Notes under the pieces: model-generated | What the model was told of the DNA's origin: nothing | The model's input: only the letters and a program-made list of their open reading frames with translations | Databases searched by the model: none | Shown here: in pieces, positions 1 through 10,379 of the stretch | How positions within the stretch are numbered: the first letter of the stretch is position 1 | Layout: every line of letters begins with the position of its first letter | Program-made: the position numbers and the translations under genes | NCBI RefSeq assembly: GCF_905163445.1 | Contig: NC_053195.1 | Span: forward strand, 2,532,501-2,596,500 | Direction of reading: 5' to 3' | Origin: Pararge aegeria | Taxonomy: Eukaryota > Arthropoda > Insecta > Lepidoptera > Nymphalidae | Length of the DNA: 64,000 bases

Positions 1-47
1 CTAATGATAATCATCTAATATAATTATAGTGAGCGTATAAGACTCAC

Positions 48-216
48 TTGCACAAATGGAAGCCGAGGGACCAATAGGGAGGCATGAACGGTCGACCAAT
101 CATCGCAGTGTATTGCGAGACCACGTCTTGGGAGGTTGGGCCGAGGAACACATAGAAGTCTAGCATACCGCCCAGTGCTCTGTAGGTTATTGCCGGAGTC
201 GGTTGTAGTACTATGT
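48..216 (-). CDS. GH31 exon 9: start of the catalytic barrel
   Basis: Completes Asp483 and encodes 55 residues with AITYRALGGMLDFYVFLGP, then VVSQYTAMIGRPFMPPYW and LGFHLC. It ends with two bases of the next codon at donor GTGAGT (47). Exons with the catalytic Asp residues must lie to the left of the window. Confidence 0.92.
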
Positions 217-3200
217 CTGAAAATAATATTCAAGGTAATAAATTACTTACCAATAAGATTAGATTGAAAGCCTTTATTGCACATGCAGAAAAAAAACACA
301 AATTAAACAAAACAACACACATTAAAAAAAAACAGAAATAATACTTCACAGGCTTTTGAGGTACATTATGTACTGTCTCTGAGACTTATGAAATCAAAAA
401 ACTAATAGCTTTTGAGTAAACCACTGCCATAGTTTTTAATGAAAGAAATCAGATACAGCCCTAACATAACATGCAAAATTAGAAAAATGTGATTCCTGTC
501 ACTTTATTATGTACGCGTGCGTAGCGTAGGTACTATGCGCATGTCGGTTTTGATCTCCAATTTTAACACACTTAAAATGTCTTGAATTCGTTTGTATGGA
601 AAAATAAATATGATTCTTTTGATTTTATATATTTTCAGGGAGATTCCTTATGGAATACACTTATGCATCCTTCAATATTATTTCGAAATTCTGTTACATG
701 TTGCATATGCGCAAAGCAACAAGGTTCCTTGGAAGCTTTTTGCGCCGCTTAAATCATACAAAAGATGGATTTTTTCCTATAGTTACTTGAATTACAATGC
801 AGATGGTTCACCTGAGGGTAAGTGAAGAGCCAACACTTATAAAAAGATGCAACACTTCGAAGGGCATCCAAAAGCACGTCCTACAAAGTACCGCCGATTA
901 GCATATAGCGATTTGAGTATTAAAAAACACTCAAATCGCTATATGTAGGCCTATAATATTTGAAGATATGCCTCGATTTTTCCATGATACCTCTAATAGA
1001 TCTGCACCAAATTAAAATGGGACCACCTCTGAGATATGACATACAAAACAAAAAAGAATCATCAAAATTGGAGTATAATTGGTGTAGTAACCACATTAAA
1101 AAACATATATAAAAATCCTCATTTTTAGGTCGGTTAAAAGTTCACTACTAATAACGACATTTGCAAGGTGCTGTCAGTTAAAGTGAGACAAAACACTGAA
1201 TTCCGACGTCATGCCACGTTTAGCATAATAGCAATAATACTCACCCATCGCGTTGGTGTTAAGAAGCAGAACGCCGTGGCTGCGACCGCTGGTTTCCAGC
1301 GCCAAGTAGAACGGCTGCGAGCCGTATAGGTTTACCTTCAAATGTAAACAGTCGTGTCATATTAAAGACGTGCCGCTAAGCGATCTAGCGTTCCGTTAAG
1401 GTGTTGCGTAGAAAGCGATAAGGGCATGGGTTTCATAACTCTATCTCAGACTGCATCATCACAGGTGAGATTGCAGTCTAGGGCCAACTTCTATTGGCAT
1501 AAAAAGGAAATTTCACAAGTAGAATACAATAAGCTGTGGACGTCGCCGATATACAGCGTGTAAATGAAAAACGAAGTAATACTTCACAGGCAGGCAAAAT
1601 GCTAATAGTTTTTATTGAAAGAAACCAGTTACAGTCCTAACATCACATGCAAAAGTAAAATTATTTGGTACGCGTCGCGTAGACTAGGCACTGTGCACGT
1701 ATCGGTATTTTATCGTCAATAGGGTTGTCATAAGTACACACAGAATTTTTTAAATTAGTTTGTACGTAAAAATAAATATGTCTGTTTTGATTTCATATCT
1801 TTACAGGGTGACTCCTTATGAAATATAATTATGCACCCTTCAACAGTATTTCGTAATTTCGTTACACGTTGTATTAATTAGCTCTGGTGGGAGGTTTCGA
1901 CCCTGGCTAGTTACCCTACCGACAAAGACGTGTCGCAAAGCGATTACAAAGGCTTACAGCTACAAAATATAGTCCTGCTCCAAAAACTTGTTATTATAAA
2001 TAGTTTTTATCTGCGCCTAGCGGTCCCTCGCGACTTCGTCCGCGTATAAGTCCACCTTAAGAGATAGTCATATGCTGTCCCGGTTTCCTCAGAACTTTTA
2101 AAGGGGAACAACTTGATCATACATGATTTTATCGAAACTTTAACCATTTACGTAGCGCACACAGCGGAAGCTCTCAAAAGGAAAAAAAACCCTGATTTTG
2201 CAACATTCTTCATTGGTGCTGTGCTCCTATTGGTCTTAGCGTAATTAAATATCTTCAGCCTTATACAATATGTAACCTTATTGCGAAATAATGTTGAAGG
2301 ATGCATACGTATATTTCATAAGGAATCACCCTGTAAAAACCTTAAATCAAAAGAAGAATATTTATTTTTCCATACAAACAAATTTAAAATATTAGTAATG
2401 TTTACTTATGAAAACCCTGTTTAAGATAAAAGGCCGACACATGCAAAGTACCTACTACGTAGTAAGTAATAAAGCGATAGGAATAAAGGTTAAAAACTAT
2501 GGAATATATGTGGCATACTCAAAAACTAGGTAGGTTTCCGGTTACACAAATAAGTTTCAGAGACAGTACATAATGTTCGTCTAAATCCTGTGAAGTATTA
2601 TTTCGGTTTTCATTTACACGTTGTATATTAGTTTAAGATATGTACCTAGCAATAAATAAATAAAAGGAGGTAATTAAACTCCTATTAATATAGACACTCA
2701 CGTTTTCAGTTGGAGCTATATCCCTGTTGAATAATGTAAACGTCTTCCAATTCAAGTCATTCAAGAACGCGGCTTGCTTCTCCCCCAAACCGTACAAATG
2801 TTCCGACGGTAGTAAAGAAGACATCTGCAAGAACTTATCTGATAGAATAAGCCCTCCCACATTTTGAGTGTCCATTCTGGAATTAAAGAAACATGATTGA
2901 TTTAATTTATCGTGATTGAGCAAGCTCAGTAACTGAAAGATCTGTACGTATACTCATAATCTAAATATATAAAAGACACTGACTCACTAACTAATCACGA
3001 AATCTCAGGAATTAAAAGTGTTTAGTTTTTATGTGTTTGGATTTGGACATTCCTTTTGCATTCGATAGCCCAATTCTTGAGGAATTTTGGCCACCATTTA
3101 AAGCTAAAATTGTGGCTTGACTATGATAGTTAAAAATATATAATTCCTTGCGGATTCTTTGTAGGTTTTCTCAGCGCAAGTCAAATAATGCATATTGCCA

Positions 3201-6200
3201 CTTTCGGTTACATTATTACTATTTTATTCTATCTTTTTTTGAAAAGAATTGTAGCCTGAAATATTCCTTATTATTCTATTTTGTATTGGTTATAAAAATA
3301 ATGGTTAGAATCGGTCCAGTAGTTTCAGTGCCTATTCGGAAAATATATATTATAAATACGAACGTGTTTATTTGTTCCCTGAATAATCAACTAATCGAAT
3401 TGATTTTTAGCATAGAGTTAGTTTGAATGGATACAGAGTAACATTGGCTACTTTTTATCCCAGGAAACAAACGGTTCCTACGGGATTTGTAAAAAAAACC
3501 GTAATAAACGCTAGTGACTGACGCGGGCAATAGCTAGTATAGATTTATATGATACTTTATTATAGGAAAACCGGAATCCCGAAAGGCATTCCAAATCTTC
3601 ACTATGCGCATTAGATTCTAGCCTTAAAGAACATGCATGTGCTTTTATAACATTATACCGAAAGTAATATTAGATCTACCCTTACCGAAGTTAAGAAATC
3701 AGATTTCCTTAACCACAAGGCTGCTTGGAAGCAGGCCACTCCGCTCTCATCTCTCACAAGATAGAAAATTTCTTAAGATTGTCAAACTATGAAATGATGT
3801 TGGAAAAGAGCAATCTGCTGAGTTTCTTGCCGGCTCTTCTCGGTAGAATTTGCCTTCCGAAATGGTGGTAGAGACACTGCAAACAGACTGACTTGACGTT
3901 TCAAAAGTGCTTATATTCTAGGTCTGAATGGACGAACGGAATTTTGAATTTAAAATTTTAAAAGTTAGAAAATAGTCATCATATTAACTTACAGTGTAAC
4001 GTTGTCCGAATTCCGTATGACCTTGAACCCCACGGCCGAGCTGTCGACCTGCACGCGGTACTTCAGCTGCGATATGGGGCTGGACACCATTGGCACTTCG
4101 GGGTATGGGGATTCGAATCTCTTGTTATCCGCGTCGAAAATCTGTTGGAGAAAATGATGAAACGTGCAGAATAAGGACGAGACTGCAAAAAGGCCAAATA
4201 TTTAATTAGAAGCAAAACATCTGTACATATAACTTCTTTGTGTCTCAACCAATACATCTTGGAAAGGGTCCAACGATACAGATACTTGGGTACAATGATT
4301 GACGAATTCGGGGACAAACGGTGCCGAATTGCACAGGAATGCCTTTTAAAAATTAAAGAGTTCTCTGTGGTCGTAATTTTTTTTTTCTCACTTAAGCAAT
4401 GAGCAATAAGCTGGATATAAAAAATAAGGCTGGAATGAGGAATATGGAATAATGGAAGCTTTCGAGATGTGGGTGTACAAGCGGATGCTCCGAATATCCT
4501 GGAACAATGTCTTTTAAAAAGAACTCTTGGTTTCGTTTTATAAACTCTCAGTTAATTATAAAAAGTTATTTGCAACACTATATCGAAAATAGAAGAATAG
4601 TCTGACAGTGATCACACACCTTAATCTCCAGTACATCATCAGAAACGTAGTAGAAGTCCAGTTTGATAGTGTTGAACTGGCCCGGGTAGCCGGCGTCGCG
4701 CGCCCGACCGTAGTACACGCCCATGCCGTGCTTGGTCTCCGTGCTGTTGACGAAGTGGTACGTGTCGTACTGCGGCGGGTAGAAGCAGTACGGCGCGCCC
4801 GCTACAGCAGTGGACTTCCAGCAACAGCCTAAAAACGTTACTCATCTTATACACAACGTGTAAACGAAAACCTGTAAGGCGAAGGTATTATTTTGTGCGT
4901 GCGGTCGGCGGTGACCTTTAATATTCTTACAGGTGATTCCTTAGGAAATGTACTTATGAACCCTCAAACATTATTTCGTAATTCCGCTACACGTTGTATA
5001 TTTACTAGCTATCGCGAGTTTGTGTGCTAACAAGTACGGTATTCTACCAGTATTTCGCGGGGTTTTACTGGGTAATAATAACCTTAATCATGTAGTACAT
5101 AACTATCATCAATAATTTTCTCAGCGCCCGCCAAATAATGAATTAAAGCCAAGAAATGAATTTTAAAATAGAGAAGACTAATTATTATTTTCCTAAAAAA
5201 ATAACAGATTGTGCAATTTAGAATGCCTTTTTTTAATAAAATCCTTAATCAGGGCCCTCCCTTGCCTTACTTAGACTAATAACTATAACTATAGTTTGCC
5301 ATAGCAAACATTTTTAAAATTTAAATTATATTAGCTGCGCCCCGCTATGTGTACAGTGCAATCCTCGATGAATATGACAAGACGTAATACGGTATTTGAC
5401 TGAATTAAAAATATCACATCTTCTTGTGCAATCCTTAAATATTTTCCAACATTAACTCACTCCGCAAAACTATGAACAAAATAAGAGAGAAGAAGAGAAG
5501 ATCTATAAATCATAACCTAAAATTATATTTTTCTGAGCCAAGTTCACGTGATCACAAACGCCTTTTGATTGGTCGACTCTCTGCTTACTGTCTTGTGACG
5601 TAACATCACTGCATACAATGTGGTACTATTGTTAGAAAGACCTTTATCACTAGAGACTTAAAGATCATAATCGTGCACGACAGCGTAGAGTGGGGCTATA
5701 AAAAACGTATTCTCGGAACCAAGCAAACCTCTTTGAGTGCACCCCTCCTCACTAGCGCCGTCCTGCGGATGGCAGTCAAAGCGCATATTGTCCGTGACTT
5801 GCGCGCACATTTCCCGCAACACTTCTATCGGCCGCTCGGTGTACGCGCTCTTCTTATTATAATCCTTCCTTTTGCTGTCTTCGGACATGTTGATCTTGTT
5901 CTTCGTAGACAAGTTGTTGTGGTCGTGGTATCGATTTTCGGTTGGTATTACCTGTACAACAAAAAGTGTTGTTATACATTCAAAAAAATTTGTGATTTTT
6001 TTATTATTTTTTGATTTTTAATTAGCTAGTGCACTAATTAAAAATATCATGATCTACAAAATGTCAAAAAAAAAGGAAGGGGTTTTTTGTACTCTAGTGA
6101 CGTAAAAAAAAGAAGACTTAAAATAATACAAAAAAGAATAAGAAATAAATTAACAATGTAGGCATGCAAAGGCAGCCTTATCATTATATAAGACATTTCA

Positions 6201-9200
6201 CTTTGCATCCGTCGATTTAGAATTATGAATAATGAAAAACATAATTTACCTTTTCAATGATTGGTGATAATGGTATTTTCACATCTTCCGGGTGAGCACG
6301 CTCCCACAGTTTTCTATAAATGACAATTTTTTTTCAATAAATCTATTAATTTGATATAATGTTATGCCTGTCTAATTGAACATGCCAGAACTTACATTTA
6401 AAAAATAGACATAGTTGGTGGCCACCCATTCTATTGAACTATCTCAATCTTTGAGTTTCTATTCTTTCTTAATTTGGTGCATTATTGGAAAGCTATAATA
6501 AATTTAACACAAATGTTATGCATGACTAGTTGTGCAATGAATCCAATGAAATCCTTTTACTGTTAATAGTACCCACCCAAGTCCACAACCCATCAATCTT
6601 ACCTGTAATGATCATCGCCCCAGCTCCCGCCCAAAACGCCGCCCACCGCCCACCATGCTGCAACACCCAAGGCGATGAGTAAAGCGGTCGCAACCATACC
6701 GGGGAACAGGTTCGTCGCCGTTTCCCAACAACAAACAAGCCAACTGCGCCTGGGCGAAAATCTTTCGTATCTGAAACGTTAAAAGATAATTAATGATTTA
6801 TGTATTTTTTATAGTATTAAATAATATTTATCTATCTATTTATATAAATAGATAAAATAGATAAATATACTACAACAATACACACATAACTATCTAGCCC
6901 AAAGTAAGTTCAGCTTGTTTTATGCTACTAAGATAACTGTTGAACATTTTTATGAATAATATACATAAATACTCATAAAATACAGACAAACACCCAGACA
7001 CTGAAAAACATCACAGAATAGTTTTCAGCTGAACATGAATGTTTAGCATCTGGGTGTTTATATGTATATTATAAGTATTTTTGTATATTATTTATAAAAA
7101 TATTCATCAGTCATCTAAGCACCCATAACACTAGCTACGCTTACTTTGGGACTAGATGCGTGAATTGTTGTTGTATATTTATTTCTTTATGTATATGTAG
7201 TTTGCATCCTGGCAGGTACTATTTATCACAGTCAATAACAACTCCATTACTTTAGAAAAAAACAAATAAAACACAGACATGGCTGTGGTCAACAGTGAGT
7301 ATAAGGTGATGATGATGAGCTTTCAGTATTTTAGCATGCAGTTGTTTTCTTTCTTTTATCAAAAGACAAGCGAAAACTATCCATCAATACTAATGCTTAT
7401 AACTAAAACTTTGAAGGTTTAAAACGCACCCTTGCTTGGCGGCCGCTTGGCGTAGTGGCCAGCGACCCTGCTTTCTGAGTTCAAGGCAGTGGGTTCGATT
7501 CCCACAACTGGATCCAGTTACAACTGGAGCCTATGTTTGTCTGTTGTCTGATGAACATGAATATTTTTCAGCTTGACTAAGGGTGCGTTTTCAGCATGCA
7601 CCCGAAAACCACTAATGAGCACAGACAAATCACAATTGATCACTAGTTAATAAAAAAAAACTTACATACAAGAGTTTGTGTTGACTATAAAGCAGTCTAG
7701 ATATGAATAAACCGAACCGAAAACTAAGAAGTACTTAGGTATCTATGGTTCATATGCATAATAATAAAAGATTATCAAGGGTCATTCATATTATCTATAT
7801 TTATGTAGAATTATTATAGTAACTTTAACACATAGGCATTCTTTGCTTGATTACAGAATCTTGAGGATAAACTGATTTATTTTTATACTTTGGAGCTGCA
7901 CTACAATGAAAAATAAATAAATTGAGGAAATGTTTTTGTAATCAAAATACCCAACATTATTAATGTCTCACTAACAACACACATGACTTCATTTTTATGG
8001 ATGGTTTTTGAACATGGATCCACCATGCTGCAAATGTGGTTTGGTGGGCTTTAATGACCATTGTAACAAGTGAATGCTCTCTCCAAAGCAGGGTGGACAC
8101 AATCAATATTTAAATAAAGCGCTGATATCACAAAATTCTTCAACAACATGATTCTTAGTACAATCTAAGAATTAAGCCCAGGACTTTGATAGAGTATAAT
8201 TGAAATTGCCAACCACTAGACTAATGAGGCAGCTTGCTAATGAGGCAATGAGTAACATTATAGGTAACATAATTTGTACAATAAAAATAACAATTCTTTG
8301 TTTGCAATTTGAATATTGTCATTTACACTTATCAACCCTATCTTGTAAGTATATTGATTTGTGAATGACTCATGGCTTTTAATTATAATACCAATGTAAG
8401 CAATAGTAATAAAAAAAACAAACCCTTTCATACTTTAATATTCTCACACTTAAACAAAAACACAACAAAATTAATAGCAAGGTTCTTTTGATATTTAAAT
8501 CTGAATTATAATAAACTCCCTACACAATATTTTACCCTCAATCATTTACAGCAACTAAATGCGTAATCTAATGTTGTACCTCTGTTGTACAACAAAGAAT
8601 CATTATTTATATCAAAGTTCAATGTACTGAAAGTTAATATTAGTGTACTAAGTACTCATTATTGACCTTTAAAGTGCATCAAATAATTAATCATCATATT
8701 TAGACTGATTGTTGATGAATCATTCTTTTAATATTATAGTTTGATATTGTTTTGTTTTTATTTACTTCTTTTACAGATGTATCTGACATCTATAAAAATC
8801 ACTTGCAGTGGATAGGAAACATAAAAATTTGGATTTTTTTAGGGGAATTATATAAAAAAAAAGTTGGTCACCTGTGATCCCTTGAAGTCTCCTCATCATT
8901 CCGAGGCCTTGGTACGACTCCACCAAAAAGGGGTCCACGATTTGTCTTGTCAGATTTTCCAAATGGAGCAAAAGACAATTTTCTCTTATAAGATGCATTC
9001 TTTGGGCCACTGAGCGAAGTCTCTGTATGCATACCAACATTGCGAGTCGAGGGCTCACCAGTTTCAGCGCTATTAGAGTTTTTATCGCTCTCATAATGAA
9101 GTCTGTAATTAATGTTGTCATTGAGGGTTAATAAATCCGTTTTAGAGCCTGGCGACTTATCACAGAAGTCTTCAAAGGAGACAATTTCATAGTCTTCATC

Positions 9201-9239
9201 ATCTTGGCATTTTTCAGCTTTATACGGTATCTTCGGCAT
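48..9239 (-). CDS. GH31 alpha-glucosidase, type II membrane form with trefoil domain (5' part, nine exons, runs off the left edge)
   Basis: Joined exons (high to low): 9239-8872, 6770-6603, 6313-6250, 5951-5729, 4828-4620, 4141-3993, 2876-2702, 1335-1245, 216-48. Every junction has GT/AG ends and matching phase, giving about 538 residues. Order of parts: hydrophilic N-terminus (1-147), transmembrane segment (about 148-171), linker, P-type trefoil (about 257-293, with GCCW at the exon 4/5 join and YCFYPP), GH31 N-terminal beta-sandwich with YGLGE and NWKTFTLFNRD, then the start of the barrel with GGMLDFYVFLGP and PPYWSLGFHLC. Known for the family: retaining exo-glucosidases that release glucose from alpha-1,4 and alpha-1,6 glucans. 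The layout resembles lysosomal acid alpha-glucosidase and intestinal maltase/sucrase; a membrane-anchored digestive or lysosomal role is inferred. The catalytic nucleophile motif (WxDMNE) is not in the window, so activity cannot be judged. The start is the first ATG of the long open exon 1. Confidence 0.9.
330..706 (+). mobile_element. MITE with CAACGTGTAA-type TIRs, copy 1 (degenerate ends)
   Basis: Shares with copies at 1554, 2266, 4854 and 17654 the blocks ACTTCACAGGC, a GCGTAGCGTAG stretch, AAAAATAAATATG and a GATTCCTTATG...GCATCCTTCAA end. Both termini have decayed. It lies in GH31 intron 8. An open frame across it is an artefact. Confidence 0.65.
902..945. repeat. Perfect 17-bp inverted repeat
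   Basis: Arms at 902-918 and 929-945 (CATATAGCGATTTGAGT and its exact complement) with a 10-nt AT-rich loop, in GH31 intron 8. Function unknown. Confidence 0.9.
946..1140. repeat. Degenerate interspersed repeat in GH31 intron 8
   Basis: The text around ACCACCTCTGAGATATGACA and AAAAAAGAATCATCAAAAT resembles part of the Helitron-like sequence at 53.34-53.72 kb. No clear ends. Confidence 0.4.
1245..1335 (-). CDS. GH31 exon 8
   Basis: Encodes VNLYGSQPFYLALETSG, then HGVLLLNTNAM, a conserved GH31 strand pair (NLYGSHPFY and GVFLLNSNAM in relatives). It follows directly on exon 7 (ENVNLYG). Acceptor TTGAAG, donor GTGAGT. Confidence 0.9.
1362..1505 (+). repeat. Family C repeat fragment
   Basis: Contains GCCGCTAAGCGAT...AGCGTTCCG and ends near GAGATTGCAGTC. 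The same blocks recur, often inverted, at 22.56, 52.58, 55.8, 59.4, 60.4 and 63.5 kb. It lies in GH31 intron 7. Confidence 0.65.
1554..1871 (+). mobile_element. MITE with CAACGTGTAA-type TIRs, copy 2 (full length, TA duplication)
   Basis: Left end CAGCGTGTAAATGAAAA and right end complementary to CAACGTGTAACGAAAT. TA flanks each end (1552-1553, 1872-1873). TA target sites fit Tc1/mariner-like movement. Lies in GH31 intron 7. Confidence 0.75.
1880..1945. repeat. Family C repeat, short fragment
   Basis: GGTGGGAGGTTTCGACC...CTAGTTACCCTACCGACAAAG matches the family C block at 22.72 kb (inverse orientation). Confidence 0.55.
2008..2240 (-). mobile_element. Helitron-like fragment (CTAGCGG end)
   Basis: CTAGCGGTCCCTCGCGACTT, followed by CATATGCTGTC and TTTTAAAGGGGAA, matches the copy at 26.2 kb. 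Read on the minus strand it ends GACGAAGTCGCG...CTAG, a Helitron-type 3' end. Lies in GH31 intron 7. Confidence 0.5.
2266..2623 (-). mobile_element. MITE with CAACGTGTAA-type TIRs, copy 3 (full length, inverted)
   Basis: About 358 bp, from CAATATGTAAC to TTTACACGTTG with TA on both sides. Opposite orientation to copy 2, 400 bp away, so transcripts of this intron could fold the two copies together. Confidence 0.75.
2702..2876 (-). CDS. GH31 exon 7: N-domain with YGLGE motif
   Basis: After a split Leu codon it encodes 58 residues including GGLILSDKFLQMSS, LPSEHLYGLGE and LNWKTFTLFNRDIAPTEN, all strongly GH31-like. Donor GTGAGT at 2701. Confidence 0.92.
3270..3545 (+). mobile_element. Helitron-like fragment
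   Basis: Contains AATCGGTCCAGTAGTTTCAG and ends ACGCGGGCAATAGCTAG followed by T, the same 3' end type as 50390-50826. The 5' end is not clear. Lies in GH31 intron 6. Confidence 0.5.
3712..3950 (+). mobile_element. Jockey-like LINE 3'-UTR fragment
   Basis: GCTTGGAAGC, GAAAAGAGCAA..TGCTGAGTTTCTTGCCGGCT and GACTTGACGTTTCAAAAGTG match the 3' UTR of the LINE at 15.2-16.2 kb. Antisense to the host gene, in intron 6. Confidence 0.7.
3993..4141 (-). CDS. GH31 exon 6: N-terminal beta-sandwich
   Basis: Reads IFDADNKRFESPYPEVP and continues to VIRNSDNVT plus two bases of a Leu codon. The IxDxxNKRxExP pattern is typical of GH31 N-domains. Donor GTAAGT. Confidence 0.88.
4235..4520 (+). pseudogene. RTE-like reverse transcriptase fragment
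   Basis: Reads VQRYRYLGTMIDEFGDK and, further on, EAFEMWVYKRMLRISWN, the familiar YLG and EMWxxRRMLRISW blocks of RTE-type reverse transcriptase C-termini, with frameshifts between. Antisense inside GH31 intron 5. Confidence 0.65.
4620..4828 (-). CDS. GH31 exon 5: second half of trefoil and start of GH31 N-domain
   Basis: Carries CCWKST, GAPYCFYPP and then YDTYHFVN leading into the beta-sandwich (FNTIKLDFYYVSDDVLEIK). The trefoil signature is clear. It is notably GC-rich compared with the introns around it. Acceptor TTTTTAG, donor GTGTGT. Confidence 0.9.
4854..4996 (+). mobile_element. MITE with CAACGTGTAA-type TIRs, copy 4 (internal deletion)
   Basis: Both TIRs are present (CAACGTGTAAACGAAAA and the complement ending ACACGTTG) but only about 143 bp long. 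It starts about 25 bp upstream of GH31 exon 5, close to its acceptor. Confidence 0.7.
4997..5728. other. GH31 intron 4, remainder
   Basis: AT-rich sequence without a recognised element. A piece at 5020-5160 looks like degraded repeat. Confidence 0.6.
5729..5951 (-). CDS. GH31 exon 4: stalk and first half of trefoil
   Basis: Starts after CAG with GTA ATA CCA and holds 74 codons plus one base. After a charged stalk comes MRFDCHPQDG, then CTQRG, the first cysteines of a P-type trefoil. The trailing G joins GC of the next exon to make Gly275 of RGCCW. Confidence 0.85.
6250..6313 (-). CDS. GH31 exon 3: short linker
   Basis: A 64-nt exon that completes Arg179 and adds 21 residues (KLWERAHPEDVKIPLSPIIE and a final K). 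The acceptor is TTATAG and the donor GTAAAT. Too short to call alone; it is supported by phase agreement on both sides. Confidence 0.75.
6603..6770 (-). CDS. GH31 exon 2: transmembrane segment
   Basis: Begins after TTTCAG, completes codon 123 (AG+A = Arg), and ends in AG before GTAAGA. A basic stretch (FSPRRSW) precedes the hydrophobic run MVATALLIALGVAAWWAV, which is followed by GGVLGGSWGDDHY. Positive charges before and acidic residues after the segment support type II topology (N-terminus inside). Confidence 0.85.
6835..7190. repeat. Inverted pair of SINE tails (family A)
   Basis: 6860-7015 is the family A tail in minus orientation (ACACCCAGACACTGAAAAAC at its right end). 7040-7185 is the same tail in plus orientation (ends AAGCTACGCTTACTTTGGG). 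Together they form a long near-palindrome in GH31 intron 1. Confidence 0.75.
7438..7605 (+). mobile_element. tRNA-derived SINE family A, 3'-truncated
   Basis: Head reads GGCCGCTTGGCGTAGTGG (A box) and GGGTTCGATTCCCAC (B box). The tail is lost soon after TGATGAACATGAATATTTTTC. Confidence 0.75.
7606..8871. other. GH31 intron 1, remainder
   Basis: About 1.27 kb of AT-rich sequence with no recognised element or open frame of note. Confidence 0.6.
8872..9239 (-). CDS. GH31 exon 1: cytosolic N-terminal tail
   Basis: Encodes residues 1-122 plus two bases (AG) of codon 123. The segment is acidic and polar (QDDEDYEIVSFEDF, then many S, N and K) with no membrane segment, which fits a cytosolic tail. 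The donor is GTGACC at 8871. The ATG at 9239 is 680 bp from the ATG of the divergent zuc gene. Confidence 0.8.
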
Positions 9240-9919
9240 ATTTTTGTCAACTGCGACGCGCAGTCGAAGCTATATTTAGGAAAATGTTTCGAATCTAGAT
9301 TCCCTTTGCGGTTCTTTGAAACATTTATGGAAATAACATAGTCTTTGCTTTTATAATTGAAGCATACAGTTAAAAATCACAAACATTTTAAATCCATTGT
9401 CATTCTCAGATTTTCACCCAAAGTTTAGAGTTTTCGTCAATAAAATCACTCTTCAAATTAGGTACAAAAACAAATGTCAATTGTCATTTGTCAATAATAT
9501 TGTCAATTTTATTTTTGATGTTGAATGAATGAGAGTGAAACGGAAATTTTACGTTCTCTAACACAGACAAAGATATGCCTTTGTAGCTTTACATCAATCA
9601 TAAAGAGAAATTATACCACTAGATTATAACCAAAGTTGATATCAACTTTTGTATCCTCTTACAATTATCATCCGAACTATTTAACAATTTATTAAAACGA
9701 TATTGAAAATAAATTTTATTTAATTGAAATTAATTGAACCGTCAAAAAATGTAAAGCTTATCGCTTTATTAATTATGAACCTGAAAACAGATAAGACTAC
9801 AGTCTTAATCAACATTTTGTGGGTAGTTTAAAAAAAATACTTATCAATTATTGCGTGAATATCATGGTGGAACATTAGCAGTGAAAGTATTTATAAGAAA
9901 GTCTGTATAAAAAGTTAAA
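9240..9919. promoter_or_regulatory. Divergent promoter region between GH31 and zuc
   Basis: A 680-bp gap between two head-to-head start codons, so both promoters and 5' UTRs must fall here. A cluster of four TGTCA/TTGTCAAT motifs lies at about 9473-9508. No TATA box can be placed with confidence. Confidence 0.6.
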
Positions 9920-10379
9920 ATGGACTGGAAAAGTGCAAAATTTCTTTTAGCGTCCACAGCTACGGTTGTTATTGCTTCGCAAGTGGCAAAAAAGTTGTGT
10001 AAATACTTATTTAATTTTAAAAAAAGTTCACAACCAGAGGTTGCTAGCGACGAAGCATGTAGTGATATGGTGAACATAAGAAATCGTGAAATAAATGACG
10101 TGATATTATTTTCGGACGATGTAATTCGTCACACTATAAAAGTCCAGCCTAATAAAGACGTTACTATATGTGAAAGTAGAGAGTTAAATTGCTTCAAATT
10201 AATAAAGTACATCAAATCAGCGCGTGAAACATTGGATGTGTGTATGTATCTGATAACCAGTTCTGAAATTGCTGAACAATTGATAAGGTTGGGACAAAGA
10301 CAAGTTTTGATACGAATTGTTGTTGATAGTGATATGGCTTTCACTGCACCATCTCAAATTAAGAAGCTAAAGGAATACA
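9920..10379 (+). CDS. zuc: zuc exon 1
   Basis: Encodes residues 1-153 plus one base, ending before GTAAGT at 10380. Holds the membrane anchor and the N-terminal half of the PLD fold (SARETLDVCMYLITSSEIAE, VLIRIVVDSDM). Confidence 0.88.

Noticed and set aside
592..825. 77-codon plus-strand frame read as a gene
   Set aside because: It overlaps a MITE copy found five times in the window; the frame is broken in the other copies.
4608..4832. 74-codon plus-strand frame
   Set aside because: Antisense shadow of GH31 exon 5.
6526..6738. 70-codon minus-strand frame
   Set aside because: It is a different frame over GH31 exon 2, whose correct frame is fixed by splice phase on both sides.
8771..9121. 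116-codon minus-strand frame as an alternative exon 1
   Set aside because: It overlaps exon 1 in another frame and reads through the donor at 8871 into intron.
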